Assembly (NCBI RefSeq): GCF_003814875.1
Contig: NZ_RKQF01000001.1
Span: 11,098,001-11,162,000, forward strand
Source of the DNA: Streptomyces sp. Ag109_O5-1
Lineage (GTDB): Bacteria; Actinomycetota; Actinomycetes; Streptomycetales; Streptomycetaceae
DNA: 64,000 bases
Direction of reading: 5' to 3'
A program made the position numbers and the translations under genes. Positions 27,641-36,290 of the stretch are shown here, one piece after another. Numbering within the stretch: position 1 is the first letter of the stretch; each line of letters begins with the position of its first letter. The notes beneath the pieces were generated by a model. The model was given only the letters and a program-made list of their open reading frames with translations, had not been told where the DNA came from and did not search any database.

Positions 27641-27711
27641 TGATGAATTCATCATTCCCTGCGGCGAACGCCTTGACGGCGGAACTGTCACAGTTGATGA
27701 TTTCCTCATTA
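27641..27711. promoter_or_regulatory. Operator-like palindromes in the TetR/VOC divergent promoter
   Basis: A perfect 14-bp palindrome TGATGAATTCATCA occupies 27641-27654. A related imperfect site (TTGATGATTTCCTCATTA) lies at 27694-27711, about 25 bp before the VOC start. Both are unusually AT-rich for this DNA and share TGATGA half-sites, as expected for a TetR-type operator pair controlling both genes. Confidence 0.6.
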
Positions 27712-27735
27712 CGGCAATGTTGCTCGGAGGGCACC

Positions 27736-28878
27736 ATGTCTGAAACACGCGTCAACGGGGACGTCGTCACGGCCCACCAGGACCTCCACAGTGAGCAGGG
27801 CGCCCTGCGCGGCGAACATCCCGGCCGCTCCCGGAACCCCGTGATCAAGGTCGCGGACCTGGCCTGGCTGGAGTTCGAGAAGCCCGACCTGGACCGGGCG
27901 GAGGTCTTCGCCCGCGACTTCGGCTTCGGCGTCGCCGCCCGCACCGCGAGCGAGCTGTGGCTACGGGGCAGCTTCTCGGGCTCGCCCTGCATGGTGATCC
28001 GGCGTGGTCGTACGTCCCGTTTCATCGGTCCGGCGTTCCGCGCCGCCGAGCGGGGTGACCTGGACCGGCTGGCCCGCGCGACGGGCAGGGACGTGCGGGA
28101 CGCCGACGTTCCCGGGGGCGGCAAGGGCGTCGACCTGCTCGACCCCTCCGGCTTCCCCGTGCGGGTCGTGCACTGCGGCGAACAGCTCCCCGCCCTGCCG
28201 GAACAGCAGCCGCTGCTGCTCAACTTCGGTACGGATCACCGGCGTACCAACGCCGCCCAGCGGCCGCCGCGCGAGCCGTCCCGCATCCAGCGGCTCGGCC
28301 ACGTGGTGCTGGAGACGCGGGTGTTCGGCCGGGCCCTGGACTGGTACCTGGACACCCTCGGGATGATCGTGTCCGACTTCCTGTTCCTGGACGGGCAGCG
28401 CGACCGCGGCCCGACGATGGCGTTCATCCGCTGCGACCTGGGCGGTGTGCCGGCCGACCACCACACCCTCGCGATGCATCTCGGGCCGGGCACGGGGTAC
28501 GTCCACTCCGCCTACCAGGTCACCGACCTCGACTCCATAGCCGCCGGCGGCGAGTACCTCAAGGGGCGCGGATACAAGCGCAGTTGGGGCATCGGCCGGC
28601 ACATCCAGGGCAGCCAGCTCTTCGACTACTGGCGCGACCCCGACCACTTCATGCTGGAGCACTTCGCCGACGGTGACCTGTTCTCCTGCGACGTCGAGCC
28701 GGGCTGGGCTCCGATGTCGACCAGCGGTCTCGCCCAGTGGGGCCCGCCCGCGACTCGTGACTTCCTCGGCGCCAGTCCCTCCCCGCAGCGGGTCCGCGAT
28801 GTCATCGAGGCCCTGCGCGGCGACAACGAGATGGACCCGGCACGACTGTTCGGCCTGCTCAAGGCCGCCAACTCCTGA
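27736..28878 (+). CDS. VOC-family extradiol (catechol 2,3-type) dioxygenase
   Basis: A 380-residue type I extradiol dioxygenase made of two VOC domains. The first (about residues 40-135, LAWLEFEKPDLDRAEVFARD) is the non-catalytic half. The second (about residues 190-320) holds the Fe(II) triad: His in RLGHVVLE, His in DHHTLAMHLG and Glu in HFMLEHFADG. GGAGG stands 5 bp before the ATG. It is the first gene of a five-gene operon. It resembles the ring-opening enzymes that act on trihydroxylated rings made by flavin hydroxylases, but the substrate is not fixed by the sequence. Confidence 0.87.
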   Translation: MSETRVNGDVVTAHQDLHSEQGALRGEHPGRSRNPVIKVADLAWLEFEKPDLDRAEVFARDFGFGVAARTASELWLRGSFSGSPCMVIRRGRTSRFIGPAFRAAERGDLDRLARATGRDVRDADVPGGGKGVDLLDPSGFPVRVVHCGEQLPALPEQQPLLLNFGTDHRRTNAAQRPPREPSRIQRLGHVVLETRVFGRALDWYLDTLGMIVSDFLFLDGQRDRGPTMAFIRCDLGGVPADHHTLAMHLGPGTGYVHSAYQVTDLDSIAAGGEYLKGRGYKRSWGIGRHIQGSQLFDYWRDPDHFMLEHFADGDLFSCDVEPGWAPMSTSGLAQWGPPATRDFLGASPSPQRVRDVIEALRGDNEMDPARLFGLLKAANS

Positions 28879-28914
28879 ACCTCCGCCCGCCAATCCCCTG
28901 ACAAAGGCACTGAC

Positions 28915-29853
28915 ATGAGCACCAATGTCCTGCGTACCGCCGACGGCTGGTGGGTCGTCCGCGGTGACCGGGCCGTCCCGGTCGACACCAAGGCCGTCAC
29001 CACCGCCGAGCTGCTGACCGACCGTGAAGCCGTCCGTGAGGCCGCCGTCTCCGGCGAGCCGGGCACTCCGATCGCCGACCTGGTGGCGCTCTCGCCGGTC
29101 ACCACGCCCTGCCGGGTGGTCGCCCAGATGGTCAACTACCGCAGCCACGCCCGCGATTCGGGCTTCACCGGCGACATCCCTCCCGCCTTCTTCCGCAAGG
29201 CGTCCGGCTCAGTCAGCGGCCCCGGCGACGCCGTCGTCCGCCCCTCCCACGTGAAGTTCCTCGACTACGAGATCGAGCTCGGCCTCGTCATGGGCGCGCC
29301 GCTGCCCGTCGGCACCGTCGTCGAGGAGCGGGACCTGCCGTCGTACGTCGCCGGACTGGTGATCACCAACGATGTCAGCGCCCGTGAGGTGCAGCTGACC
29401 AAGACGCAGTTCTACGAGAGCAAGTCGTACCCGACCTTCACGCCGACCGGTCCCTACCTGTCGTTGCTGGAGCCGGAGGACTTCGCTCATCTCCTGGACC
29501 TGCGGCTGAAGTTGAGTGTCAACGGCGAGCTGCGCCAGGACCGCACCCTGGCCGACATGATCGTCCGCCCGGCGCGGGCGCTGACCCTGCTGGCCCGCTT
29601 CCAGACCCTGGACGCCGGCGACCTGCTGCTCACCGGTACTCCCGGCGGCACGGCCCTGAAGGCCCCGCCGAAGGCCGTCGAGAAGATCGGCGCGCTGCTG
29701 CCGCCGGCTGTGAAGTGGAAGGCGTTCTTCAAGAGCCAGGCCAAGAACCCGCACTACCTGAACCCGGGCGACGTGATCACGGCGACGATCGCGACCCCCG
29801 ACGGCCGCATCTGCCTCGGCGAGCAGCGCACGCCCGTCGCGGCCGCGAACTAA
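28915..29853 (+). CDS. Fumarylacetoacetate hydrolase (FAH) family protein
   Basis: A 312-residue FAH-fold protein with the metal ligands in FLDYEIELGLVMG (Glu-x-Glu near residue 120), the NDVSAREVQ block near residue 160, the aspartate in FTPTGPYLS context, and the LTGTPGGTA loop near residue 240. Members cleave C-C bonds of acylpyruvates or isomerise/hydrolyse ring-fission products. Located directly after the VOC dioxygenase, it probably hydrolyses the meta-cleavage product, comparable to the role of DntG after the DntD dioxygenase. Confidence 0.88.
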   Translation: MSTNVLRTADGWWVVRGDRAVPVDTKAVTTAELLTDREAVREAAVSGEPGTPIADLVALSPVTTPCRVVAQMVNYRSHARDSGFTGDIPPAFFRKASGSVSGPGDAVVRPSHVKFLDYEIELGLVMGAPLPVGTVVEERDLPSYVAGLVITNDVSAREVQLTKTQFYESKSYPTFTPTGPYLSLLEPEDFAHLLDLRLKLSVNGELRQDRTLADMIVRPARALTLLARFQTLDAGDLLLTGTPGGTALKAPPKAVEKIGALLPPAVKWKAFFKSQAKNPHYLNPGDVITATIATPDGRICLGEQRTPVAAAN

Positions 29854-29872
29854 TACCCGAGGTGAGCCGCAC

Positions 29873-31459
29873 ATGACCGTCGATGAAGCCGCACGTGTGC
29901 CCGTCGTGATCGTCGGGGCCGGACCGGTGGGCGTGACCGCCGCCCTTCTGCTGGCCCGGCGCGGAGTCCGCAGTGTCGTCCTCGAACGCCACCGGGATGT
30001 CTATCCGCTCCCGCGCGCCGTCGCCAATGACGACGAGATCCACCGGATCCTCCAGGCCGCCGGAGTCGGCGAGGAGTTCACCGCGATCTCCCGCCCGGCG
30101 AACGGACTACGGCTGCTGGATGCCCGGCACCGGGTGATGGCCGAGTTCCGGCGCTCCCCGCAAGGGCACCACGGGTATCCGCAGTCCAGCATGTTCGACC
30201 AGCCCGAGCTGGAACGCGTGCTGCGCGACGCCCTGGCCCGGCGCCCGGAGTGCGAACTGCGCGGCGGCGTGGAGGTCACCGGCGTCGGCCCGGACTCCAC
30301 CGGCCCCGTACGCGTCACCTACCGCGACGACACCGGCGATCACGAGCTGTGGGCCGACGCGGTCCTCGGCTGCGACGGCGCCAACAGCCTCACCCGCGAA
30401 GCCATCGGCGGCGCCTGGGAGGACCTGCACTTCGAGGAGAAGTGGACCGTCATCGACGCCGAGACCACGGGCCCCGTCCGTTGTTGGGAGGGCGTCGACC
30501 AGGTCTGCGACCCGGACCAGCCGGGGACCTTCATGCGGGTGAACGAGACCCGCTACCGCTGGGAGTTCCGGCTCCGTGAAGGAGAAGGGCAGGAGACGGT
30601 CCGCGAACTGATCGCCCCGTGGCTGCCGCCCTCGTACGACGGGGACTTCGAGGTGGTCCGCGAGACGCAGTACACCTTCCGGGCCCGCGTCGCCGACCGC
30701 TGGCGCAGCGGACGGGTCTTTCTGCTCGGCGACGCCGCCCACCTCACCCCGCCGTTCATCGGACAGGGCCTGTGCTCGGGACTGCGAGACGCCTACAACC
30801 TCACCTGGAAACTCGCCCGCGTCCTCCAGCAGGGCAGCGACGAACGGCTGTTGGACACCTACGAGAGCGAACGCAAGCCGCACGCACGGCGTGTGGTCCG
30901 CCTCGCGGTCGCCATGGGCTGGGCCATGACCGGTGGCCAGGACGGTGCCGCCGCGCTCCGCCGCCGAGCGCTGGCCGCCGCCTGCCGCATACCCGGCCTG
31001 ACCGAGCTGGCCGGCCGCGACCTCAGCCCACCCCTGACCACCGGACCGCTCGTGCGGCGCAGTGTCCGCCGAAGGCTGGCGGGCACACACTGCCCCCAAC
31101 CATGGGTGAGCGTCGCCGGACGGCCCACCCGGCTCGACGAGGCGCTCGGCGACTCCTTCGCCGTACTGACCGCCACCGAGCCCGGCCCTTCCCTGACCGC
31201 GCTCGCCCACAGTCTCGGCGTTCACGCCGTCCCGGTGACAGACCTCGGCGACGACTGCACCCTCGCAGCCTGGCTGCGCGCCGGACACGCAGATGCGGTC
31301 CTGCTGCGGCCCGACCGGGTCGTCATGGACATCGTCCCGGCAGGCGGCCGCGACTTCACCTCGACCGCCGCCTGGGCCTCCCTGCTGCACACCACCCAAA
31401 GCCCTGTCCCTTCCGAACGGACGGCCCAGAAAAGCCTGTTGAGGAGTACGACGCGATGA
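29873..31459 (+). CDS. MhpA-type FAD-dependent aromatic hydroxylase
   Basis: A 528-residue class A flavoprotein monooxygenase most like 3-(3-hydroxyphenyl)propionate hydroxylase (MhpA). It has the FAD dinucleotide loop VIVGAGPVGVTAALLLA at residues 11-27, the DG motif AVLGCDGANSLTREAIG near residue 165, and the GD motif VFLLGDAAHLTPPFIGQG near residue 285. The C terminus is a thioredoxin-like extension. The stop overlaps the next start (ATGA). It would hydroxylate a phenolic ring ortho to an existing hydroxyl, giving the substrate for the VOC dioxygenase, or for MhpB at 4549 if the pathways are shared. Confidence 0.9.
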   Translation: MTVDEAARVPVVIVGAGPVGVTAALLLARRGVRSVVLERHRDVYPLPRAVANDDEIHRILQAAGVGEEFTAISRPANGLRLLDARHRVMAEFRRSPQGHHGYPQSSMFDQPELERVLRDALARRPECELRGGVEVTGVGPDSTGPVRVTYRDDTGDHELWADAVLGCDGANSLTREAIGGAWEDLHFEEKWTVIDAETTGPVRCWEGVDQVCDPDQPGTFMRVNETRYRWEFRLREGEGQETVRELIAPWLPPSYDGDFEVVRETQYTFRARVADRWRSGRVFLLGDAAHLTPPFIGQGLCSGLRDAYNLTWKLARVLQQGSDERLLDTYESERKPHARRVVRLAVAMGWAMTGGQDGAAALRRRALAAACRIPGLTELAGRDLSPPLTTGPLVRRSVRRRLAGTHCPQPWVSVAGRPTRLDEALGDSFAVLTATEPGPSLTALAHSLGVHAVPVTDLGDDCTLAAWLRAGHADAVLLRPDRVVMDIVPAGGRDFTSTAAWASLLHTTQSPVPSERTAQKSLLRSTTR

Positions 31460-33423
31460 GCACGCCCTTCTTCACACCCGATCCGGAGACTGCGGCCGCC
31501 AGTCGCATCGCGGACTTCGCCCGGCTCCAGGGCATGGACCCGGAGGACTATGCCACCCTGCATCAGTGGTCTGTCACCGACCTGGAGGGCTTCTGGGGCG
31601 CGGTGTGGGAGTACTTCGACATCAACGCCGACACCCCCTACGAGCAGGTGCTGGCCGAGGAGCGGATGCCGGGCGCCCGCTGGTTCCCCGGCGCCACCCT
31701 CAACTACGCCCACCATGCCCTGCGCAACCTGGCCGACGACGACGTGGCGATCATTGCCCTCGACGAGACCGGTGCCGGATACGAGGTGACCGGCGCCCGG
31801 TTGCGTGCCCTGGTCGCGTCGGTGGCCGCCACCCTGCGCGACCTCGGCGTCGGCAAGGGCGACCGGGTCGTCGGCTATCTGCCCAACACCCCGCACGCCA
31901 TCGTCACGTTCCTCGCCGCCGCGAGCCTGGGCGCCGTGTGGTCGGTGTGCGGTCAGGACTACGCCCCCAAGGCCGCCGCCGACCGCTTCGCCCAGCTCGA
32001 ACCCACCGTGCTGATCGCCGCCGACGGCTACCTGTTCAACGGCACCACCCACGACCGCCGCGAAGCCGTCCTCGAACTCGCCCACGCCCTCCCCACGTTG
32101 AAGGCGACCCTGCTGGTGGACCACGTGGGCCTGCCCTGGCCGTCGCAGGCGTACCCGTCGCTGGTGGTCCCCTGGGAGGATGCCTCCACGCGCACCGAGG
32201 AACTCGCCTGTTCACCGGTCCCGTTCGACCACCCGCTGTGGATCGTGTTCTCCTCCGGCACCACCGGCCTGCCCAAGGGCATCGTCCACGGCCACGGCGG
32301 CGTGCTCCTGGAGCATCTCAAAACCCTGGGGCTGCACTCGGACTTGAGGCCCGGCGACCGTCTCCTCTGGTACACCACCACCCACTGGATGATGTGGAAC
32401 CTGGTCGTCTCCACACTGCTGACGGGTGCCACGACGTGTACGTACGACGGCAGTCCGGCCCCCTTCGCCAAACTCGACCGCCTATGGGATCTGGCCGCCC
32501 GCCACCGGGTCACCGTCTTCGGCACCAGCCCCCAATACCTGCTGGGCATGGCCAAGTTCGGCATCGACCCGTCCGCGCACGACCTGTCCTCGATCCGCGT
32601 CGTCGGCTGCACCGGCTCCGCCCTGCCCGCCTCCGCCTACCCCTGGGTCCGCGAGCACGTCGGCGAGCACGTTCTGCTGGCCTCCATCAGCGGCGGCACC
32701 GACATCGTCTCCGGCTTCGCCGGCAGCGCCCCCAACACCCCGGTCTGGGCAGGCGAGTTGTCCGCACCGCACCTGGGCGTGGCGCTCGCCGCGTACGACG
32801 CCGAGGGCTTCCCCGTCATCGATCAGGTCGGCGAGCTGGTCGTCACGCGCCCCATGCCCTCGATGCCGCTGTACTTCTGGAACGACCCCGAGGGCACCCG
32901 CTACCGCGACGCCTACTTCTCGGCGTACCCCGGGGTGTGGCGACACGGCGACTGGATCACGGTCACGGGGCACGGCTCGGTGATCATCCACGGCCGCTCC
33001 GACTCGACGCTCAACCGCAACGGTGTACGGCTCGGCAGCGCCGACATCCATGATGTCGTCGAACGTCTCCCCGAGATCGCCGAGGCCCTGGTCATCGGCG
33101 CGGAGGAGCCGGACGGCGGCTACTGGATGCCGCTGTTCGTGGTCCCGGCGGCCGGGGTGACCCTGGACGACACCCTGCGCGAGAAGATCCGCGACGCCGT
33201 CCGCACCGGCGCCTCACCCCGCCACGTCCCCGACGAGATCCTCGAAGTGCCGGGCATCCCGCACACCCGCACCGGCAAGAAGCTGGAGGTCCCGATCAAA
33301 CGACTGCTCCAGGGCGCCCCGGTCGAGCAGGTCGTCAACCCCGCCACCGTGGACGGCCCCGACCTCATCGACCACTACGTCCGGCTGGGCGCCGAGCGCC
33401 GCAAGGGCAGGTCCGCCTCATGA
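31456..33423 (+). CDS. Acetoacetyl-CoA synthetase (acetoacetate--CoA ligase)
   Basis: A 655-residue adenylate-forming enzyme. It has the N-terminal AACS segment (EGFWGAVWEYFDI, RMPGARWFPGATLNYAHH), the ATP loop VFSSGTTGLPKGIVHGHGG near residue 270, the HWMMWNLVVS block specific for acetoacetyl-CoA synthetases, GGTDIVSGFAGS near residue 415, and the C-terminal lysine in RTGKKLEVPIKR. It overlaps both neighbours by ATGA, so it belongs to the ring-cleavage operon. This implies that acetoacetate or a related beta-keto acid is an end product that must be activated. Confidence 0.92.
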   Translation: MSTPFFTPDPETAAASRIADFARLQGMDPEDYATLHQWSVTDLEGFWGAVWEYFDINADTPYEQVLAEERMPGARWFPGATLNYAHHALRNLADDDVAIIALDETGAGYEVTGARLRALVASVAATLRDLGVGKGDRVVGYLPNTPHAIVTFLAAASLGAVWSVCGQDYAPKAAADRFAQLEPTVLIAADGYLFNGTTHDRREAVLELAHALPTLKATLLVDHVGLPWPSQAYPSLVVPWEDASTRTEELACSPVPFDHPLWIVFSSGTTGLPKGIVHGHGGVLLEHLKTLGLHSDLRPGDRLLWYTTTHWMMWNLVVSTLLTGATTCTYDGSPAPFAKLDRLWDLAARHRVTVFGTSPQYLLGMAKFGIDPSAHDLSSIRVVGCTGSALPASAYPWVREHVGEHVLLASISGGTDIVSGFAGSAPNTPVWAGELSAPHLGVALAAYDAEGFPVIDQVGELVVTRPMPSMPLYFWNDPEGTRYRDAYFSAYPGVWRHGDWITVTGHGSVIIHGRSDSTLNRNGVRLGSADIHDVVERLPEIAEALVIGAEEPDGGYWMPLFVVPAAGVTLDDTLREKIRDAVRTGASPRHVPDEILEVPGIPHTRTGKKLEVPIKRLLQGAPVEQVVNPATVDGPDLIDHYVRLGAERRKGRSAS

Positions 33424-33764
33424 CCACCGTGCTCGCCGTCACCCTGTCCCTGGTCTTCCTCCCGCTAGGGCTGGCGAAGCTGGCCTCGGCGCCGTTCATG
33501 CGCCAGACGGCGGCCCATCTCGGCATGTCGGTACGGCTCTACCGCGTCGTCGGCGCGATGGAGGTGGCCGGGGTCGCCGGTCTGCTGACGGGGCTGACCT
33601 GGACGCCGCTGGGCGTGGCAGCCGCGACAGGCCTCGCCCTGCTGATGGCCGCCGCGGCGGTGATCCACCTGCGCCACGGCGACCCGCCGGTCCGGGCCGT
33701 CCCGGCCGCCGTACTGGCCCTGATCTCCTTGACATACGCGGCAACGGCGATGACCGCTGGCTGA
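33420..33764 (+). CDS. DoxX family membrane protein
   Basis: A 114-residue protein with four hydrophobic helices (LAVTLSLVFLPLGLAKLA, VGAMEVAGVAGLLTGL, GVAAATGLALLMAAAAVI, AVPAAVLALISLTYAAT), the size and layout of DoxX/DUF4870-like inner-membrane proteins. The ATG overlaps the AACS stop. DoxX-like proteins often accompany redox or aromatic-degradation genes; the exact role is unknown. A hairpin terminator follows within 30 bp. Confidence 0.85.
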   Translation: MTTVLAVTLSLVFLPLGLAKLASAPFMRQTAAHLGMSVRLYRVVGAMEVAGVAGLLTGLTWTPLGVAAATGLALLMAAAAVIHLRHGDPPVRAVPAAVLALISLTYAATAMTAG

Positions 33765-33786
33765 CGCTTCCTGTACGGCCGGGCAC

Positions 33787-33817
33787 GGGCGGCCCCCTGT
33801 GAGGGTGGCGGCCGCCC
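33787..33817 (+). terminator. Hairpin terminator after the DoxX gene
   Basis: An 8-bp perfect inverted repeat (GGGCGGCC and GGCCGCCC) with a 15-base spacer lies 22 bp after the DoxX stop, closing the five-gene operon. Confidence 0.55.
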
Positions 33818-33876
33818 CTTCCGGCTCCGCGCGGGCTGCCATCGCACACCGGCCTCCCCCCGTTACCTTCTAGACG

Positions 33877-34039
33877 GCCCCGATCTTGGGGCTCCCGGCC
33901 TTCTGGCCCGGCATGACTTTTGCCCCCTGTCGACCATGACCCGGGGGGTGGTGTCACCGGGTCGGGAGGCGCCGGTAGATCGCTAATAGGGGCAGGAGCG
34001 CCGGCCCGCCGGCAACGCTCTTCGTAACGTGGTTGCCGG
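33877..34039 (+). ncRNA. Structured IS110 leader, possible bridge RNA
   Basis: The non-coding region in front of the IS110 transposase contains three consecutive hairpins. They are GCCCC/GGGGC (33877-33892), GACCCGG/CCGGGTC with a 12-base loop (33938-33963), and CCGGCAAC/GTTGCCGG with a 15-base loop (34009-34039). IS110-group elements are known to express a structured bridge RNA from the end that precedes the recombinase. The loops would be the candidate target/donor guide segments. Exact RNA ends are not determinable here. Confidence 0.4.
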
Positions 34040-34092
34040 ATGTCGGCGCCGTGCCTTGGCCGGGAAGACAAGACCCTCCCAGGAGGAGTGAA

Positions 34093-35298
34093 GTGATCGA
34101 CATCCGCGACGTGGCCGTCTTCCTCGGCCTCGACGTCGGCAAGGGCGAACACCACGCCACGGGTCTCATGCCGGACGGTAGGAGCGTCGTCGACAAGCCG
34201 CTGCCGAACAGCGAGCCGAAGATACGGGCCATGCTCGACAAGCTCACGGCCAAGTACGGCCGGGTCCTGGTCGTCGTGGACCAGCCCGCCTCGATCGGTG
34301 CTCTGCCACTGGCCATCGCCCGCGACGCGGGCTGCGAGGTGGCGTATCTGCCGGGCCTGACGATGCGGCGGATCGCGGACCTCTATCCCGGTGAGGGCAA
34401 GACCGACGCCCGCGACGCGGCGATCATCGCGGACGCCGCCCGCACCATGCCCCACACGCTCCGATCGATCGAGCTCACGGACGAAACCATCGCCGAACTC
34501 CACATGATCGTCGGGTTCGACGACGACCTCGCGGGCGAGGTCACCCGGGTCGCGAACCGGCTCCGCGGCCTGCTCACCCAGATCCACCCGCACCTCGAAC
34601 GGGTCCTGGGGCCACGCATCCAGCACCCGGCCGTGCTCACGCTGCTGGAACAGTTCGGCTCGCCCAAGGCGATCCGCAAGGCCGGAGGACGGCGCCTGAT
34701 CACGCTGCTGCGGCCGAAGGCGCCCAGGATGGCCCAGCGGCTGGTCGAGGACATCTTCACCGCACTCGACGAGCAGACCGTCGTCGTCACGGGCACCGAC
34801 GCGGCCGCGGTGATCGTGCCTAAGCTCGCGAAGAACCTGGCCGGCCTGCTCGACCAGCGCAAGGAACTGGCCTCGGACATCGAGGAGTTGCTCAAATCGC
34901 ACCCTCTTTCCGAGCTCCTGACGTCGATGCCGGGGATAGGCGTCAGGACCGGAGCCAGGATCCTCATCGATGTCGGTGACGGCACCGCCTTCCCGACCGC
35001 GGGCCACCTCGCCGCCTATGCCGGGCTCGCTCCGGTGACCAGGCGGTCGGGGTCCTCGATCCGTGGCGAGAGCCCGTCCCGCAGAGGCAACAAGCACCTG
35101 AAACGGGCCTTCTTCCTCGCCGCGTTCGCCTCGCTGTCCGACCCGTCCTCCCGGGCCTACTACGAGCGGAAGAAGGCCGAGGGCAAGCGGCACAAGCAGG
35201 CCCTGATGTGTCTCGCACGCCGTCGCGTCGACGTGCTCTTCGCAATGCTCCGCGACGGCACGTTCTTCGAACCTCAAGCCACCCCCCAAGCCGCCTGA
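34093..35298 (+). CDS. IS110-family transposase (DEDD recombinase)
   Basis: A 401-residue IS110-type recombinase. The RuvC-like DEDD domain is N-terminal (FLGLDVGKGEHHA, VLVVVDQPASIG, GKTDARDAAIIADAAR). A coiled-coil middle region follows. The C-terminal transposase_20 domain has MPGIGVRTGARILIDVGD and the catalytic serine region SSIRGESPSRRGNKHLKRA. GTG start with AGGAGG 8 bp upstream. It looks intact and full length. A 3' flank with a GCCCCTTGACGAAA motif about 25 bp after the stop may be the right end of the element, but I cannot fix the boundaries because this family lacks long terminal repeats. Confidence 0.92.
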   Translation: MIDIRDVAVFLGLDVGKGEHHATGLMPDGRSVVDKPLPNSEPKIRAMLDKLTAKYGRVLVVVDQPASIGALPLAIARDAGCEVAYLPGLTMRRIADLYPGEGKTDARDAAIIADAARTMPHTLRSIELTDETIAELHMIVGFDDDLAGEVTRVANRLRGLLTQIHPHLERVLGPRIQHPAVLTLLEQFGSPKAIRKAGGRRLITLLRPKAPRMAQRLVEDIFTALDEQTVVVTGTDAAAVIVPKLAKNLAGLLDQRKELASDIEELLKSHPLSELLTSMPGIGVRTGARILIDVGDGTAFPTAGHLAAYAGLAPVTRRSGSSIRGESPSRRGNKHLKRAFFLAAFASLSDPSSRAYYERKKAEGKRHKQALMCLARRRVDVLFAMLRDGTFFEPQATPQAA

Positions 35299-35428
35299 AA
35301 CATCACCAATCAACCGACGCGCCCCTTGACGAAAGAGATAGGGGCACCCCCCGAGACCGGGGTGGCCCGCACCGACGTCCGGGGCCTGCGAGACGCTGGG
35401 CTCGACAGGCCTCGGACGTGCTTAAAGT

Positions 35429-36290
35429 GTGTTGCAGAAGGCCGTGAACAGGGCATCTACGTTGTATGGCTGGGGTGTTGAGGGCCGAGCGGGTGTGGGT
35501 GGAAGCGTCCAGGGGGCTGCGGATCGATCAGTTCGGGCGGTTGCTGAGGGCGGTGCGTGCGCGTGGTGGGGATGGCTGTGGATGGGGGCGGCCGTGGCGG
35601 CTGCCGCTGGCCGAGCGGGTGCTGCTGGTGGCGGTCTACTACCGCACGAACCTGACCATGCGGCAGCTGGCCCCGCTGTTCGGCGTCTCGCCGGCCACCG
35701 TCTGCCGGGTGATCCAGCGCCTTGGCCCCCTGCTCGCGCTTGAGCCCGTCCGCGCTCCGCAGGATGCCATCGAGCGGTTGTGGATCGTGGACGGCACCCT
35801 CATTCCGGTCCGCGACGGCACGGTGGGCACGTCCTCACGTAACTACCGCTTCTCGGCGAATGTGCAGGTCATCGTGGACGCGGACACGCGCCTGGTGGTG
35901 GCTGCCGCCCGGCTGGTGCCGGGCACGACCGCGGATGCGAAAGCCTGGCGGGATTCGCGTCTGGCCGAGCAGTGCCAGGGCGTCACCGTGCTCGGCGACG
36001 GCGCCTGCATCAACATCGGCCTGATCGTCCCGCACCGCAAACGGCCCGGCCGGCCGCTGCTCAAGGGCGAGAAGGAGGACAACGCCGCGCACCGCAAGGT
36101 CCGCGCCCGCGTAGAGCACGTGATCGGCCGGATGAAGAACTACAAGATCCTTCGTGACTGCCGGCAACGCGGCGACGGCCTCCATCACGCCGTCCAGGCC
36201 GGCGCCTGCATGCACAACCTCGCCCTCGCCGCATGACCGGATGCGTCAACAGTCCAGATCAGGCTGCCTGTTCACGGCCTTCTGCAACAC
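35429..36290 (+). mobile_element. Complete IS5-like insertion sequence with 24-bp terminal inverted repeats
   Basis: The element has perfect 24-bp inverted repeats at 35429-35452 and 36267-36290 (outer ends GTGTTGCAGAAGG). It is 862 bp long and encodes one transposase. It is inserted at the 3' end of the MqnA-like gene, about 130 bp from the IS110 transposase stop. No convincing target duplication is seen. Confidence 0.88.
35466..36236 (+). CDS. IS5-family (DDE_Tnp_4) transposase
   Basis: A 256-residue transposase with an N-terminal HTH (LTMRQLAPLFGVSPATVCRVIQ) and a DDE catalytic domain: Asp in LWIVDGTLIPV, Asp in VTVLGDGACINIG, and Glu in RARVEHVIGRMKNYKILRD. This is the HARBI1-like arrangement found in several actinomycete IS5 subgroups. 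It fills the space between the two terminal repeats and seems intact, so the element may be active. Confidence 0.92.
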   Translation: MAGVLRAERVWVEASRGLRIDQFGRLLRAVRARGGDGCGWGRPWRLPLAERVLLVAVYYRTNLTMRQLAPLFGVSPATVCRVIQRLGPLLALEPVRAPQDAIERLWIVDGTLIPVRDGTVGTSSRNYRFSANVQVIVDADTRLVVAAARLVPGTTADAKAWRDSRLAEQCQGVTVLGDGACINIGLIVPHRKRPGRPLLKGEKEDNAAHRKVRARVEHVIGRMKNYKILRDCRQRGDGLHHAVQAGACMHNLALAA

